A stretch of 46,078 nucleotides of DNA, taken from the NCBI GenBank assembly GCA_023134705.1, contig JAGLUN010000004.1:1-46078 (forward strand), in the 5' to 3' direction. The translations under genes and the position numbers were made by a program. Positions 16,624 to 23,899 of the stretch are shown in pieces. The notes under the pieces are model-generated. The model searched no databases and had not been told where the DNA came from. It was given only the letters and a program-made list of their open reading frames with translations. The DNA comes from Candidatus Omnitrophota bacterium (GTDB lineage: Bacteria > Omnitrophota > Gorgyraeia > Duberdicusellales > 4484-171). Every line of letters begins with the position of its first letter. Within the stretch, counting starts at the first letter, position 1.

Positions 16624-16698
16624 ATACGAACGTGCTGTTAAATATGAGTAAGAAGAAGTGAAGAAAAACATTATTTATTTAAGAGGAGGTGCGGATAA

Positions 16699-17565
16699 AT
16701 GAAAGGAATAATTCTCGCTGGCGGAAAAGCCACACGGTTATACCCGATTACAAAGGGAGTATGTAAACAAATGCTTCCGGTATATGATAAGCCTCTTATT
16801 TATTATCCCTTATCTATATTAATGCTTGCCGGCATAAAAGATATCCTGGTAATTTCTACTCCTAAAGATACCCCCAGGTTTAAGGACCTGCTGGGAGACG
16901 GTAAAAATTTGGGAATAAATATCTCCTATGCTGTTCAGGATGAACCTAAAGGAATTGCCGAGGCTTTCATAATCGGAGAGAATTTCATTGGGAAGGATAA
17001 AGTATGTTTAATCTTAGGAGATAATATATTTTATGGCCATAGTTTGGTTGAAATTCTGAAAGAAGCGGCTTACTTGCGGGAAGGAGCAGTCGTTTTTGGC
17101 AGTTTTGTCAGAGATCCCCGGAGATATGGAGTTATTGAGTTTGATAAAGACAATAATGTGGTTACAATCGAAGAAAAACCCGAGGAAGCAAAATCCAACT
17201 GGGTGGTTACCGGACTTTATTTTTATGATAATGCGGTGCTGAATATAGCAAAAAATTTAAAGCCTTCCCAGAGGGGAGAGCTGGAAATAACCGATATTAA
17301 CAATGAATACATAAAAAGAAATAAGTTAAAAGTAAAATTGTTGGGGCGGGGTTATGCCTGGCTTGATACCGGAACACATGATTCTTTAATCGATGCTTCA
17401 ATGTTTATAAAGACAATAGAAGACAGGCAGGGGTTGAAAATCGGCTGTGTCGAAGAGGTTGCTTTTAGAATGGGTTACATCGATAAAAAGCAGTTAGAAA
17501 ATTTATCCGGGGAAATAAACACCGGCTACGGGCGGTATTTAAAGGAGATATGCGAGTATGAATAA
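16699..17565 (+). CDS. rmlA: Glucose-1-phosphate thymidylyltransferase
   Basis: 288 residues, the length of RmlA/RfbA, making dTDP-glucose from glucose 1-phosphate and dTTP. The signature [20 protein letters not shown] has GGKATRL where GGSGTRL is usual. It is followed by [47 protein letters not shown] and [16 protein letters not shown] strong GAGGAGGTG site precedes the ATG. It overlaps the next gene by eight bases. It opens the surface-sugar locus behind the P1 promoter and a long structured leader. Confidence 0.93.
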   Translation: MKGIILAGGKATRLYPITKGVCKQMLPVYDKPLIYYPLSILMLAGIKDILVISTPKDTPRFKDLLGDGKNLGINISYAVQDEPKGIAEAFIIGENFIGKDKVCLILGDNIFYGHSLVEILKEAAYLREGAVVFGSFVRDPRRYGVIEFDKDNNVVTIEEKPEEAKSNWVVTGLYFYDNAVLNIAKNLKPSQRGELEITDINNEYIKRNKLKVKLLGRGYAWLDTGTHDSLIDASMFIKTIEDRQGLKIGCVEEVAFRMGYIDKKQLENLSGEINTGYGRYLKEICEYE

Positions 17566-18394
17566 TAGAATCCTTATTCTGGGTAAAGGTTTCATCGGCT
17601 CAAGGCTAAAGGCCGTTTTTAATTGCAATCTCTCGGGGAAAAAGATTAATTCTTTTAAAGACGCGGAAAAGGAAATTAAAAAATACAATCCCAAAGTTTT
17701 GATTAACTGTATAGGCCATACCGGTAAAAACAATGTGGATGGCTGCGAAATCGATAAAGATAAAACTCTTTTTTCCAACAGCTTCCTCCCGGTTATATTG
17801 GCTGAGGCGGCTTTAAGGCGTAGAATTAAACTTATTCATATCAGCAGCGGCTGTATATATCACTTTAATTATTTTAAAGATAAACCCATAAAAGAGGAAA
17901 AGACTCCGGATTTTTTTGATTTATTCTACAGCCGCAGTAAAATGTATCCTGAAAAAGCTTTAGAGCTTTTAGCCGGTAAATTCGACATTTTAATCCTAAG
18001 AATCAGGATCCCTCTGGATAACCGGCCGCATCCTAAAAATATCCTTAATAAATTGATTTCCTACAAAAAAATTATCGATATTCCCAATTCTCTTACTTAT
18101 ATCCCCGACTTTATAAAAGCTTTAAAACATTTAATGAAAATTAATGCTAAAGGTGTTTATAACGTAGTAAATAAAGGGGGATTAAGATACCCTGAGCTTT
18201 TAGATGTTTACAAAAAATATGTTCCTGGTTTCAAATATAGAGTTATAGATTGCCGGGAACTTAATATGATAAGGACGAATCTGGTTCTATCCACCCGTAA
18301 ACTGGAAAAAACCGGATTCAAACCGCGGAAGATACAGGATATATTGGAAGAGTGTGTAGCTGAATATGTAACTCAAAAAATATCAGTATCGTAA
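17558..18394 (+). CDS. NRS/ER- or RmlD-like nucleotide-sugar reductase
   Basis: 278-residue extended SDR. The Rossmann motif GKGFIG (9-14) and catalytic YSRSK (124-128, YxxxK) are visible. Segments such as [36 protein letters not shown] and [10 protein letters not shown] resemble the plant and fungal NRS/ER enzymes, which carry out 3,5-epimerisation and 4-reduction of 4-keto-6-deoxy sugars in one protein, more than classical bacterial RmlD. No rmlC epimerase is in the window. It overlaps rmlA by eight bases. The likely role is finishing dTDP-rhamnose or a related 6-deoxyhexose; whether it also epimerises is inference. Confidence 0.75.
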   Translation: MNNRILILGKGFIGSRLKAVFNCNLSGKKINSFKDAEKEIKKYNPKVLINCIGHTGKNNVDGCEIDKDKTLFSNSFLPVILAEAALRRRIKLIHISSGCIYHFNYFKDKPIKEEKTPDFFDLFYSRSKMYPEKALELLAGKFDILILRIRIPLDNRPHPKNILNKLISYKKIIDIPNSLTYIPDFIKALKHLMKINAKGVYNVVNKGGLRYPELLDVYKKYVPGFKYRVIDCRELNMIRTNLVLSTRKLEKTGFKPRKIQDILEECVAEYVTQKISVS

Positions 18395-18401
18395 ATTATA
18401 C

Positions 18402-18437
18402 TTGACAATTCTGTATAAATAGTTTAAATTATACTTA
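18402..18437 (+). promoter_or_regulatory. Promoter with a very short leader for the first ATPase
   Basis: TTGACA (18402-18407), 17-bp spacer, TAAATT (18425-18430), with the ATG at 18443, so the transcript would carry only a few leader bases. The word AAATTATACTT occurs twice (18394-18404 and 18427-18437), flanking the promoter core, and could be a binding site. Confidence 0.5.
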
Positions 18438-18442
18438 ACGAT

Positions 18443-19744
18443 ATGGTTAAAGAACATATTTACAATTATTGGGATTCAGATTTGCCTTTTGTAGTTAATC
18501 GTAATATAAAAATCGATACAGAAACACATTTAATTAATGATATTGTCGGTGTAAGAAGATCAGGAAAAACCTATTTAATGATGGGGGTAATAAAGGAACT
18601 TTTAAAGAAAACAGACAAAAAAGCAACGATTTATATTAATTTTGAAAGCAGGAAATTATATCCTTTGACTTCGGATTATTTTAACCAGGTCGTTTCTTTT
18701 ATATACGAAGAAGATTTAATGGATATTTATCCCCGGATATATGTTTTTTTTGATGAAGTTCAAAAAATTAAAGGATGGGAACAATTTGTAAGAAGTATCT
18801 ATGACGAGTTTAAGGGAAAGATAAAGATATTTGTTTCCGGTTCAAATACAAATTTATTAAGTAAGGATTATGGGGAGTTACTTACAGGAAGGCATTTAAC
18901 CGTTAATGTTCATCCTTTAAGTTTCAAAGAATTCTTAAGATTCAGGAATTTCAATATAGAGTTTTTAAGCGATAAAAAAATTGTCCAGGTAAAGAAGAAT
19001 CTGAAAGAATATTTGAAATCGGGGGGGTTCCCCGAAATCGTTCTTTCAGAAAAAAAAGATATTTTACTCGACCAGCTTTTTAATGATATTCTTGCCAGAG
19101 ATATTTTAAAAAGAGCTGTCAGAAAAGAACAGATTATGGAAGAGTTCGCGTATTTTCTCGCCAGCAATATCTCTAATTTATTGAGTTTTAATAAGATGGC
19201 GAATTATTTTAAAACGAGAGGCATAAAAGTTTCCGTACCTACAATTGAAAATTATTTTTATTTAATGAAAAACGCTTTTCTTTTTTTTGACAGTTTACTA
19301 TTTTCTTATAAAGTGAAAGACCAATTGCAGTATCCAAGAAAGGTTTATTGTATTGATACGGGGTTAATTAATTTAGCGGGGTTTAAATTCAGCCGGGATA
19401 TCGGGAAACTTTATGAAAATGTGGTAGCTATAGAGCTTTATAGAAGGTTTTCAAGCAGGCCGGGGGTAAAAGTATTTTACTGGAAAAATTCCCGGGAAAA
19501 AGAAGTTGATTTTGTAATAAAAGAAGGTTTGAAAATTATACAGCTGATACAGGTGAGTTGTTTTGAGAAATTTGAACAAATGGCGTCCCGGGAAATAAAA
19601 AGCCTTTTAAGCGCTTCCGAAGAATTAGAATGTAATGATTTGTTAGTGGTTACTTCCGGATGCGAAGGGGAAAAGAAATTTTCTTTTAACAAAAAAAATA
19701 AGATGATAAAATTTATTCCTTTGTGGAAATGGCTGTTAAATTGA
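18443..19744 (+). CDS. AAA ATPase, DUF4143-type
   Basis: 433 residues. Walker A is GVRRSGKT (36-43) and Walker B RIYVFFDEVQ, followed by FVSGSNTNLLS and LTGRHLTVNVHPLSFKEFL, the pattern of AAA_14 ATPases fused to a C-terminal DUF4143 domain. The C-terminus has FYWKNSREKEVDFVI, the restriction-endonuclease-like core typical of the family. The cellular role of these proteins is unsettled; they occur as scattered, often mobile, single genes. It has its own promoter, with no ribosome site, and lies between the reductase and rmlB, ending in an ATGA overlap with rmlB. It therefore looks like an insertion into a sugar operon. Confidence 0.85.
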   Translation: MVKEHIYNYWDSDLPFVVNRNIKIDTETHLINDIVGVRRSGKTYLMMGVIKELLKKTDKKATIYINFESRKLYPLTSDYFNQVVSFIYEEDLMDIYPRIYVFFDEVQKIKGWEQFVRSIYDEFKGKIKIFVSGSNTNLLSKDYGELLTGRHLTVNVHPLSFKEFLRFRNFNIEFLSDKKIVQVKKNLKEYLKSGGFPEIVLSEKKDILLDQLFNDILARDILKRAVRKEQIMEEFAYFLASNISNLLSFNKMANYFKTRGIKVSVPTIENYFYLMKNAFLFFDSLLFSYKVKDQLQYPRKVYCIDTGLINLAGFKFSRDIGKLYENVVAIELYRRFSSRPGVKVFYWKNSREKEVDFVIKEGLKIIQLIQVSCFEKFEQMASREIKSLLSASEELECNDLLVVTSGCEGEKKFSFNKKNKMIKFIPLWKWLLN

Positions 19745-20733
19745 TGAAGATGAAGCTATTAGTAACCGGAGGAGCAGGGTTTATCGGCAGTGAATTTGTA
19801 AGGCAGGGTGTTTCGCAGGGATACCGTATCGCGGTTGTTGATAAATTAACTTATGCCGGGGATTTAGAAAGGTTAAAGCAGATAAAAGGAAAGTATAAAT
19901 TCTATAATTCGGATATTTGCCATAAGACCGGGATAGAAGCGATTTTTAAAAAAGAAAAACCTGAAATTGTAGTTAATTTTGCCGCCGAAACTCATGTGGA
20001 TAGAAGCATTCAGGACGCGGCTGCTTTTATAGAAACTAACATTAAAGGCACGCAAATTTTATTGGATATCTCAAAAAAATGGAAAATAAATAAGTTCATT
20101 CATATATCCACAGATGAAATATACGGAGAAATAAGGAAAGGAAAGTTTTCTGAAAATTATCCCTTTCAGCCTAATAGCCCTTATTCAGCTTCCAAAGCAG
20201 CCGCTGATTTATTGATAAAATCCTATATTAGGACATATAAATTACCGGCGATAATCATAAGGCCTTGTAATAATTACGGCCCCTGGCAGTATCCGGAAAA
20301 GTTAATCCCGGTAATAATTTATAAAGCTTTCAAAAACAAAAAAGTTCCTGTTTACGCGAAGGGGTTAAACAGAAGAGAGTGGCTTTATGTTTCAGACTGC
20401 GCGAAAGCTATATTTTTGATTTTGAAAAAAGGCAAAATAGGCGGGATTTATAATATAGGCTCAGGAATTGAGAAAAAGAATATAGATGTGGCCAGGGAAA
20501 TCCTTAAAATTCTCGGCAGACCCAAAAGCCTGATACAGTTTGTAAAAGACCGGCCCGGCCATGATTTCAGGTATGCTTTGGATTCTTCTAAGATAAACAA
20601 ACTTGGCTGGCTCCCGGAAACGGATTTTAAACAAGGGATTAGCCGGACTGTAAATTGGTTCAGACAGAATCAGGCCTGGTTGGAAAGTAAGGTTGGATAT
20701 TTAAGGGATTACTGGAAAAGAGTGTATAAATAG
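19744..20733 (+). CDS. rmlB: dTDP-glucose 4,6-dehydratase
   Basis: 329 residues with the start at 19744, which overlaps the ATPase stop as ATGA; an upstream ATG at 19723 would add seven unusual residues. Rossmann motif TGGAGFIG (8-15), AAETHVDRSI, the catalytic STDEIYGE (Thr-Asp-Glu) and YSASKAAAD (YxxxK), then RPCNNYGPWQYPEKLIP, all diagnostic of RmlB. It converts dTDP-glucose to the 4-keto-6-deoxy intermediate for the reductase at 17558. The last 30 residues are ordinary for the family. rmlA, the reductase and rmlB make a nearly complete deoxyhexose pathway. Confidence 0.93.
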   Translation: MKMKLLVTGGAGFIGSEFVRQGVSQGYRIAVVDKLTYAGDLERLKQIKGKYKFYNSDICHKTGIEAIFKKEKPEIVVNFAAETHVDRSIQDAAAFIETNIKGTQILLDISKKWKINKFIHISTDEIYGEIRKGKFSENYPFQPNSPYSASKAAADLLIKSYIRTYKLPAIIIRPCNNYGPWQYPEKLIPVIIYKAFKNKKVPVYAKGLNRREWLYVSDCAKAIFLILKKGKIGGIYNIGSGIEKKNIDVAREILKILGRPKSLIQFVKDRPGHDFRYALDSSKINKLGWLPETDFKQGISRTVNWFRQNQAWLESKVGYLRDYWKRVYK

Positions 20734-20762
20734 CGAGCCCGGATAAAATAAAAGCAAATATA

Positions 20763-20808
20763 TTGACAAAGTGATCCGGCTGATTATAATATTGTTCAAC
20801 CTTTGAAC
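20763..20808 (+). promoter_or_regulatory. Promoter plus perfect operator upstream of mntA-hepT (P2)
   Basis: TTGACA (20763-20768), 16-bp spacer, TATAAT (20785-20790), then three bases later the perfect inverted repeat GTTCAA-CCT-TTGAAC (20794-20808). The operator and its flanks nearly duplicate those at 23406-23430. Confidence 0.75.
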
Positions 20809-20851
20809 AACCAGCACTTAAAGGAATCAAGAAACATCTTGGCATTTTTTT

Positions 20852-20996
20852 ACCCCGTTAGAGAAAGCCGCCGATTTTAATCGACGGTCATTACCGCTTG
20901 AGGCTAACGGTGGTTTCCCTCCATAGTCGGGTCCGCCTTTGGCGGAAAAGCCACTGTTAGCGCAGACCGTTAGAGAACGTAGTTCTCTAACGGGGT
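20852..20996. mobile_element. 145-bp nested palindromic element, intergenic copy (B)
   Basis: Same length and ends as copy A at 12712 (ACCCCGTTAGAGAA ... TTCTCTAACGGGGT). The stem GGTGAC/GTCACC of copy A is GCTAAC/GTTAGC here, so two base pairs have changed on both sides. In the frame that is open in copy A, copy B meets a TAG. TT flanks both ends. Confidence 0.85.
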
Positions 20997-21064
20997 TTGC
21001 TTTTTGAATTTTGTTTAATACTAATATAAGCTTTTGAACTTGAGGGATTTTTTAATTTTACAGC

Positions 21065-21436
21065 ATGCGAAAAGAAAAGATAAATGATTTTAAAGAAAAA
21101 GCAATTCGGATATTAGATAACTATTTAGGAAATAACTACCTTTTATTTGTTTTTGGTTCTTGTGTAAAAGGAGGAACCCTTAGGAGTTCCGATATAGATT
21201 TAGCGGTTTATCGAAAAGAAACAATACCCGGCTGTATAATGGTTCAGGCGAAAGAGGCATTAGAGGAAGGGGCGGGAACTTTAAGGGATATAGATCTTAT
21301 AAATCTTACTGATAAAAATGTAGGCGTTAATTTATTGCAAGATATATTAGAGGAGGGTGTAATATGGAAAGAAGCGAGAAGTTCAAAAGAACTTTTGAAA
21401 AATTTGAAAAAGCGCTTAATAAATTCCGGGAAATAA
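21065..21436 (+). CDS. mntA: MntA-like minimal nucleotidyltransferase (antitoxin)
   Basis: 123 residues with a perfect GSX10DXD nucleotidyltransferase signature: GSC at 31-33 and DID at 43-45 (FGSCVKGGTLRSSDIDLAV), plus a third acidic residue in RDIDLINL. In characterised MntA-HepT pairs the MNT protein adds AMP to a tyrosine near the HEPN active site and so neutralises the toxin. The 3' end overlaps hepT by 73 bases, an unusually long overlap in a different frame, guaranteeing linked expression. It lies downstream of P2, inside the surface-sugar locus. Confidence 0.85.
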   Translation: MRKEKINDFKEKAIRILDNYLGNNYLLFVFGSCVKGGTLRSSDIDLAVYRKETIPGCIMVQAKEALEEGAGTLRDIDLINLTDKNVGVNLLQDILEEGVIWKEARSSKELLKNLKKRLINSGK

Positions 21437-21795
21437 TAGAATCTCAGCATTTATTTGATTTTTTAAGCCAGGAGTTAATTGTTGAGGTGGCTACTAAACG
21501 GTTTGAATATACTTTTGAGAGTATGTGGAAAGTTTTAAAGGAATATTTAAGGGAAGAAGGCCTTGATTGTCCCACACCTTTGAAATGTTTTAAAGAAGCT
21601 TTTAAGACAGGTATTATAAGTGAAAGCGATGAGTCGATATTCTTAGAGATGGTAGAGAAAAGAAATCTAATTGTTCACATTTATGATTTTAAAGCCGCTA
21701 AGGCGATTTATGAATTTATAAAACGTAAAGAACTGGTTTCAGCAATAAAAAACGTTTACGACAAACTTAAAGCCGAGAGCGGAACAAATTCCTAA
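21364..21795 (+). CDS. hepT: HepT-like HEPN ribonuclease toxin
   Basis: 143-residue all-helical HEPN protein (HI0074/nucleotidyltransferase substrate-binding family). The toxin motif RX4HXY is intact: Arg100, His105 and Tyr107 in EKRNLIVHIYD; Tyr107 is the residue expected to be AMPylated by MntA. The ATG at 21364 is fixed by a strong AGAGGAGGGTG site ahead of it, so the 73-base overlap with mntA is real. HEPN toxins of this kind cleave RNA or tRNA ends. The gene could act as an addiction module holding the glycan locus together (inference). Confidence 0.85.
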   Translation: MERSEKFKRTFEKFEKALNKFREIIESQHLFDFLSQELIVEVATKRFEYTFESMWKVLKEYLREEGLDCPTPLKCFKEAFKTGIISESDESIFLEMVEKRNLIVHIYDFKAAKAIYEFIKRKELVSAIKNVYDKLKAESGTNS

Positions 21796-21875
21796 ATTTT
21801 TAGGATATAGCAGACGTTTTTGTTCAGAAGTACAATCGCAATCATATGTCGCATCAGAACACAGAACAGTTCGTT

Positions 21876-21903
21876 TTACGTTCTACGTTCTACGTTCTAC
21901 GTA
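21876..21903. repeat. ACGTTCT word array
   Basis: TTTTACG followed by TTCTACG repeated about three times. The reverse-complement word AGAACGT is repeated at 23474-23497, on the other side of the second ATPase gene. Confidence 0.55.
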
Positions 21904-22002
21904 GGACATAGAACTATGGACTTAGGACTTTAATAAACAATGAAAACCACACAATATATACAGGACATTTTAAATAATTTACACAAAATGAACACTACTT
22001 TC

Positions 22003-22030
22003 TTGACTTTTTTACACGTTTTTGTAATAA
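22003..22030 (+). promoter_or_regulatory. Promoter of a probably leaderless ATPase mRNA
   Basis: TTGACT (22003-22008), 16-bp spacer, TAATAA (22025-22030). The ATG at 22037 falls where transcription would begin, so the mRNA would be leaderless. No ribosome site is present. Confidence 0.5.
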
Positions 22031-22036
22031 TAAGAT

Positions 22037-23365
22037 ATGAAAAGAGACATATATAAACAATTGCTTGAGTGGAAAGATGATCCCTTTCGGAAACCTCTAA
22101 TTTTAAAAGGGGCTCGTCAGACAGGGAAAACATATATTTTAAAAGAATTCGGGAGAAAAGAATTTGACCATACGGCGTATTTTAATTTTGAAGAAGAGCC
22201 GGACCTGAAATCCTTTTTTAAAGATAGCCTTAATCCACGGAAAATTCTTGAAAAATTATCAATTTATTGTGGAAAAACGATAAAGCCGGAAAAAACTCTT
22301 ATTTTTTTTGATGAAATCCAGGAGTCGCCGAAAGCACTAACATCTCTTAAATATTTCAACGAATTGGATGAAAAATACTGTGTTGTTTCCGCGGGGTCTC
22401 TGCTTGGAATTAAAGTTGGGGTATCCGCTCCATTTCCCACAGGTAAAGTGACTTTTTTAAAGTTATATCCTTTTTCGTTCGGGGAATTTCTCGATGGATT
22501 GGGTAAAGAAAAATTTCGAAAGCTGCTCGATAATATATCAGAGCTGAAGCCGGTCGATGAGGTCTTTCATAAAGAATTTATAAAAGATCTAAAACTATAT
22601 TTTTATGTTGGAGGAATGCCGGAAGCAATAAAGCGGTATAACGCTGATAAAGACTTGTCCAAAGTCAGAAAAATCCATAAAGATATACTTTATGGGTATG
22701 AAAATGATTTTAGAAAACATACCGGTAAACCCGAATCAATTAAACTTACCAACACCTGGCGTGTTATACCCGTTCAGTTGGCAAAGGAAAATAAGAAATT
22801 CAAATATTCCGAAGTTTCAAAATATGCCAGAGCGAGGGAATATAACGAGATAATTATTTGGCTTGAAGACGCGGGATTAGTTTATAAATCTTACAATATT
22901 GAAGTACCGAAATTACCGTTAAGCGGATATAAGAAGGAAAATATTTTTAAGCTATTCCTGCTTGATATAGGTTTGCTTGGAGCTATGTTGGATTTGTCGT
23001 CTAAAACCATAATTGAAGGGAATTCTTTATTCTCGGAATATAATGGAGCTTATACGGAGAATTTCGTCGCGGAGGAATTGATTGCCTGCGGATTCAGCGA
23101 ACTTTATTATTGGACGAGCGCGAGAACGGCGGAAGTTGATTTTGTGCTTTCACGCGATGAAAACATTTATCCTCTTGAAGTGAAAGCCGGAATCAGCAGA
23201 CAGAAAAAAAGTTTAAAAGTATACGGCCAAAAGTATAAAAATTCTATTCTCTCCATGGCTACTGTGAGAAATTTTAAACATGACGGAAAAATTCACAATT
23301 ATCCGTTATATGCTGTTAGCAGGTTTCCCATTAGCAGTTTCGCGAAGTATCAAAAAACGGCTTAG
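22037..23365 (+). CDS. AAA ATPase, DUF4143-type (second)
   Basis: 442 residues. Walker A GARQTGKT (25-32), Walker B LIFFDEIQES, then SAGSLLGIKVG and FLKLYPFSFGEFL place it in the AAA_14/DUF4143 group. The C-terminus YYWTSARTAEVDFVLSRDE then YPLEVKAG shows a PD-(D/E)xK-like core (D...ExK). It is only distantly similar to the ATPase at 18443; the two are not a recent duplication. It too has its own promoter placed so close that the transcript has almost no leader. The function is unknown; such genes behave as scattered accessory genes. Confidence 0.85.
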   Translation: MKRDIYKQLLEWKDDPFRKPLILKGARQTGKTYILKEFGRKEFDHTAYFNFEEEPDLKSFFKDSLNPRKILEKLSIYCGKTIKPEKTLIFFDEIQESPKALTSLKYFNELDEKYCVVSAGSLLGIKVGVSAPFPTGKVTFLKLYPFSFGEFLDGLGKEKFRKLLDNISELKPVDEVFHKEFIKDLKLYFYVGGMPEAIKRYNADKDLSKVRKIHKDILYGYENDFRKHTGKPESIKLTNTWRVIPVQLAKENKKFKYSEVSKYARAREYNEIIIWLEDAGLVYKSYNIEVPKLPLSGYKKENIFKLFLLDIGLLGAMLDLSSKTIIEGNSLFSEYNGAYTENFVAEELIACGFSELYYWTSARTAEVDFVLSRDENIYPLEVKAGISRQKKSLKVYGQKYKNSILSMATVRNFKHDGKIHNYPLYAVSRFPISSFAKYQKTA

Positions 23366-23382
23366 GGCTTAGGGTAATTATC

Positions 23383-23429
23383 TTGACATACGCAAGGCAA
23401 GAAGTTATAATATTGTTCAACCTTTGAAC
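23383..23429 (+). promoter_or_regulatory. Promoter plus perfect operator upstream of the MarR gene (P3)
   Basis: TTGACA (23383-23388), 17-bp spacer, TATAAT (23406-23411), then three bases later GTTCAA-CCT-TTGAAC (23415-23429). Bound protein would cover the transcription start. The regulator gene starts 77 bases downstream, as expected for autoregulation. Confidence 0.75.
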
Positions 23430-23473
23430 AGCCTGAAAACTCAGGATTTCCTAACTTTATGCGCAATAACCAA

Positions 23474-23497
23474 ACATAGAACGTAGAACGTAGAACC
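23474..23497. repeat. AGAACGT word array
   Basis: AGAACGTAGAACGTAGAAC between P3 and the MarR start codon, the reverse complement of the ACGTTCT array at 21876-21903. It would form part of the MarR leader RNA. Confidence 0.5.
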
Positions 23498-23506
23498 CTA
23501 TCCCCC

Positions 23507-23860
23507 ATGAACGAACATCTTATAAAAGAAGACATCTTCAATATCCTGCGCATCCTGTCCTCGAATAATGATCTTACCCAGCGAGATTTATCCAGCCATT
23601 TAGGTATTTCTTTAGGTAAAACCAATTACCTTTTGCAATCACTCGCACAAAGAGGGCTTATAAAAATAAAATGTTTTAGCCGGCGAAAGCAGAAGTTAAA
23701 AAGAGTAAAGTACATCCTAACCAAAAAAGGCTTAGAAGACAAACTGCGGCTTACTTATTATTTCCTGAGAAGAAAAGAAAAAGAGTATCTGGAGTTGAAG
23801 AAAGAGATAGAGAATGATTCCTGTCTTGTTAAGGTTGACTATCAGGAAGTGAAATTATAA
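23507..23860 (+). CDS. EPS-associated MarR family transcriptional regulator
   Basis: 117 residues: a winged-helix domain (about 1-80), with KEDIFNILRILSSNNDLTQRDLSSHLGIS, recognition helix LGKTNYLLQSLAQRGLIKI and wing KLKRVKYILTKKGLEDK. A charged C-terminal coil (YYFLRRKEKEYLELKKEIEN) follows. It matches the small MarR-type family described from exopolysaccharide loci. It sits at the head of the pseudaminic acid operon and 77 bases after a promoter whose start site is covered by a perfect inverted repeat, so it is the best candidate to bind GTTCAANNNTTGAAC. No ribosome site is evident before the ATG. Regulator identity is good; the operator link is inference. Confidence 0.8.
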   Translation: MNEHLIKEDIFNILRILSSNNDLTQRDLSSHLGISLGKTNYLLQSLAQRGLIKIKCFSRRKQKLKRVKYILTKKGLEDKLRLTYYFLRRKEKEYLELKKEIENDSCLVKVDYQEVKL

Positions 23861-23899
23861 CTATTTTTTCTGAGGAATAAAAACAAAAAGGAGAGATCC

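Larger units (their letters stand above)
15998..16698. other. 700-bp palindrome-rich gap upstream of rmlA
   Basis: No supportable gene. In order: a stem CTGCC/GGCAG near 16066-16083; hairpin ACCGGAAAAATGC/GCATTTTCCCGGT (16170-16199); a promoter with the GTTCAA operator (16270-16315); an element with inverted ends (16329-16458); stem CCCC..GCTT/AAGCGGGG (about 16460-16483); and the three-unit structured repeat (16491-16623). Transcription from the 16270 promoter would give rmlA a leader of almost 400 nt full of hairpins. Small frames on either strand here are by-products of the palindromes. Confidence 0.6.
20734..21064. other. Intergenic gap: P2 promoter and palindromic element B
   Basis: This gap contains the P2 promoter/operator (20763-20808) and the 145-bp element copy B (20852-20996). 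No gene is supported. From P2 the leader to mntA would be about 260 nt and would include the whole palindromic element. Confidence 0.7.

Noticed and set aside
20794-20808. LexA/SOS box
   Set aside because: The half-sites GTTC/GAAC resemble some LexA boxes, but the 7-bp spacing is not one I know and the neighbours are glycan and toxin genes, not repair genes; the MarR explanation is simpler.
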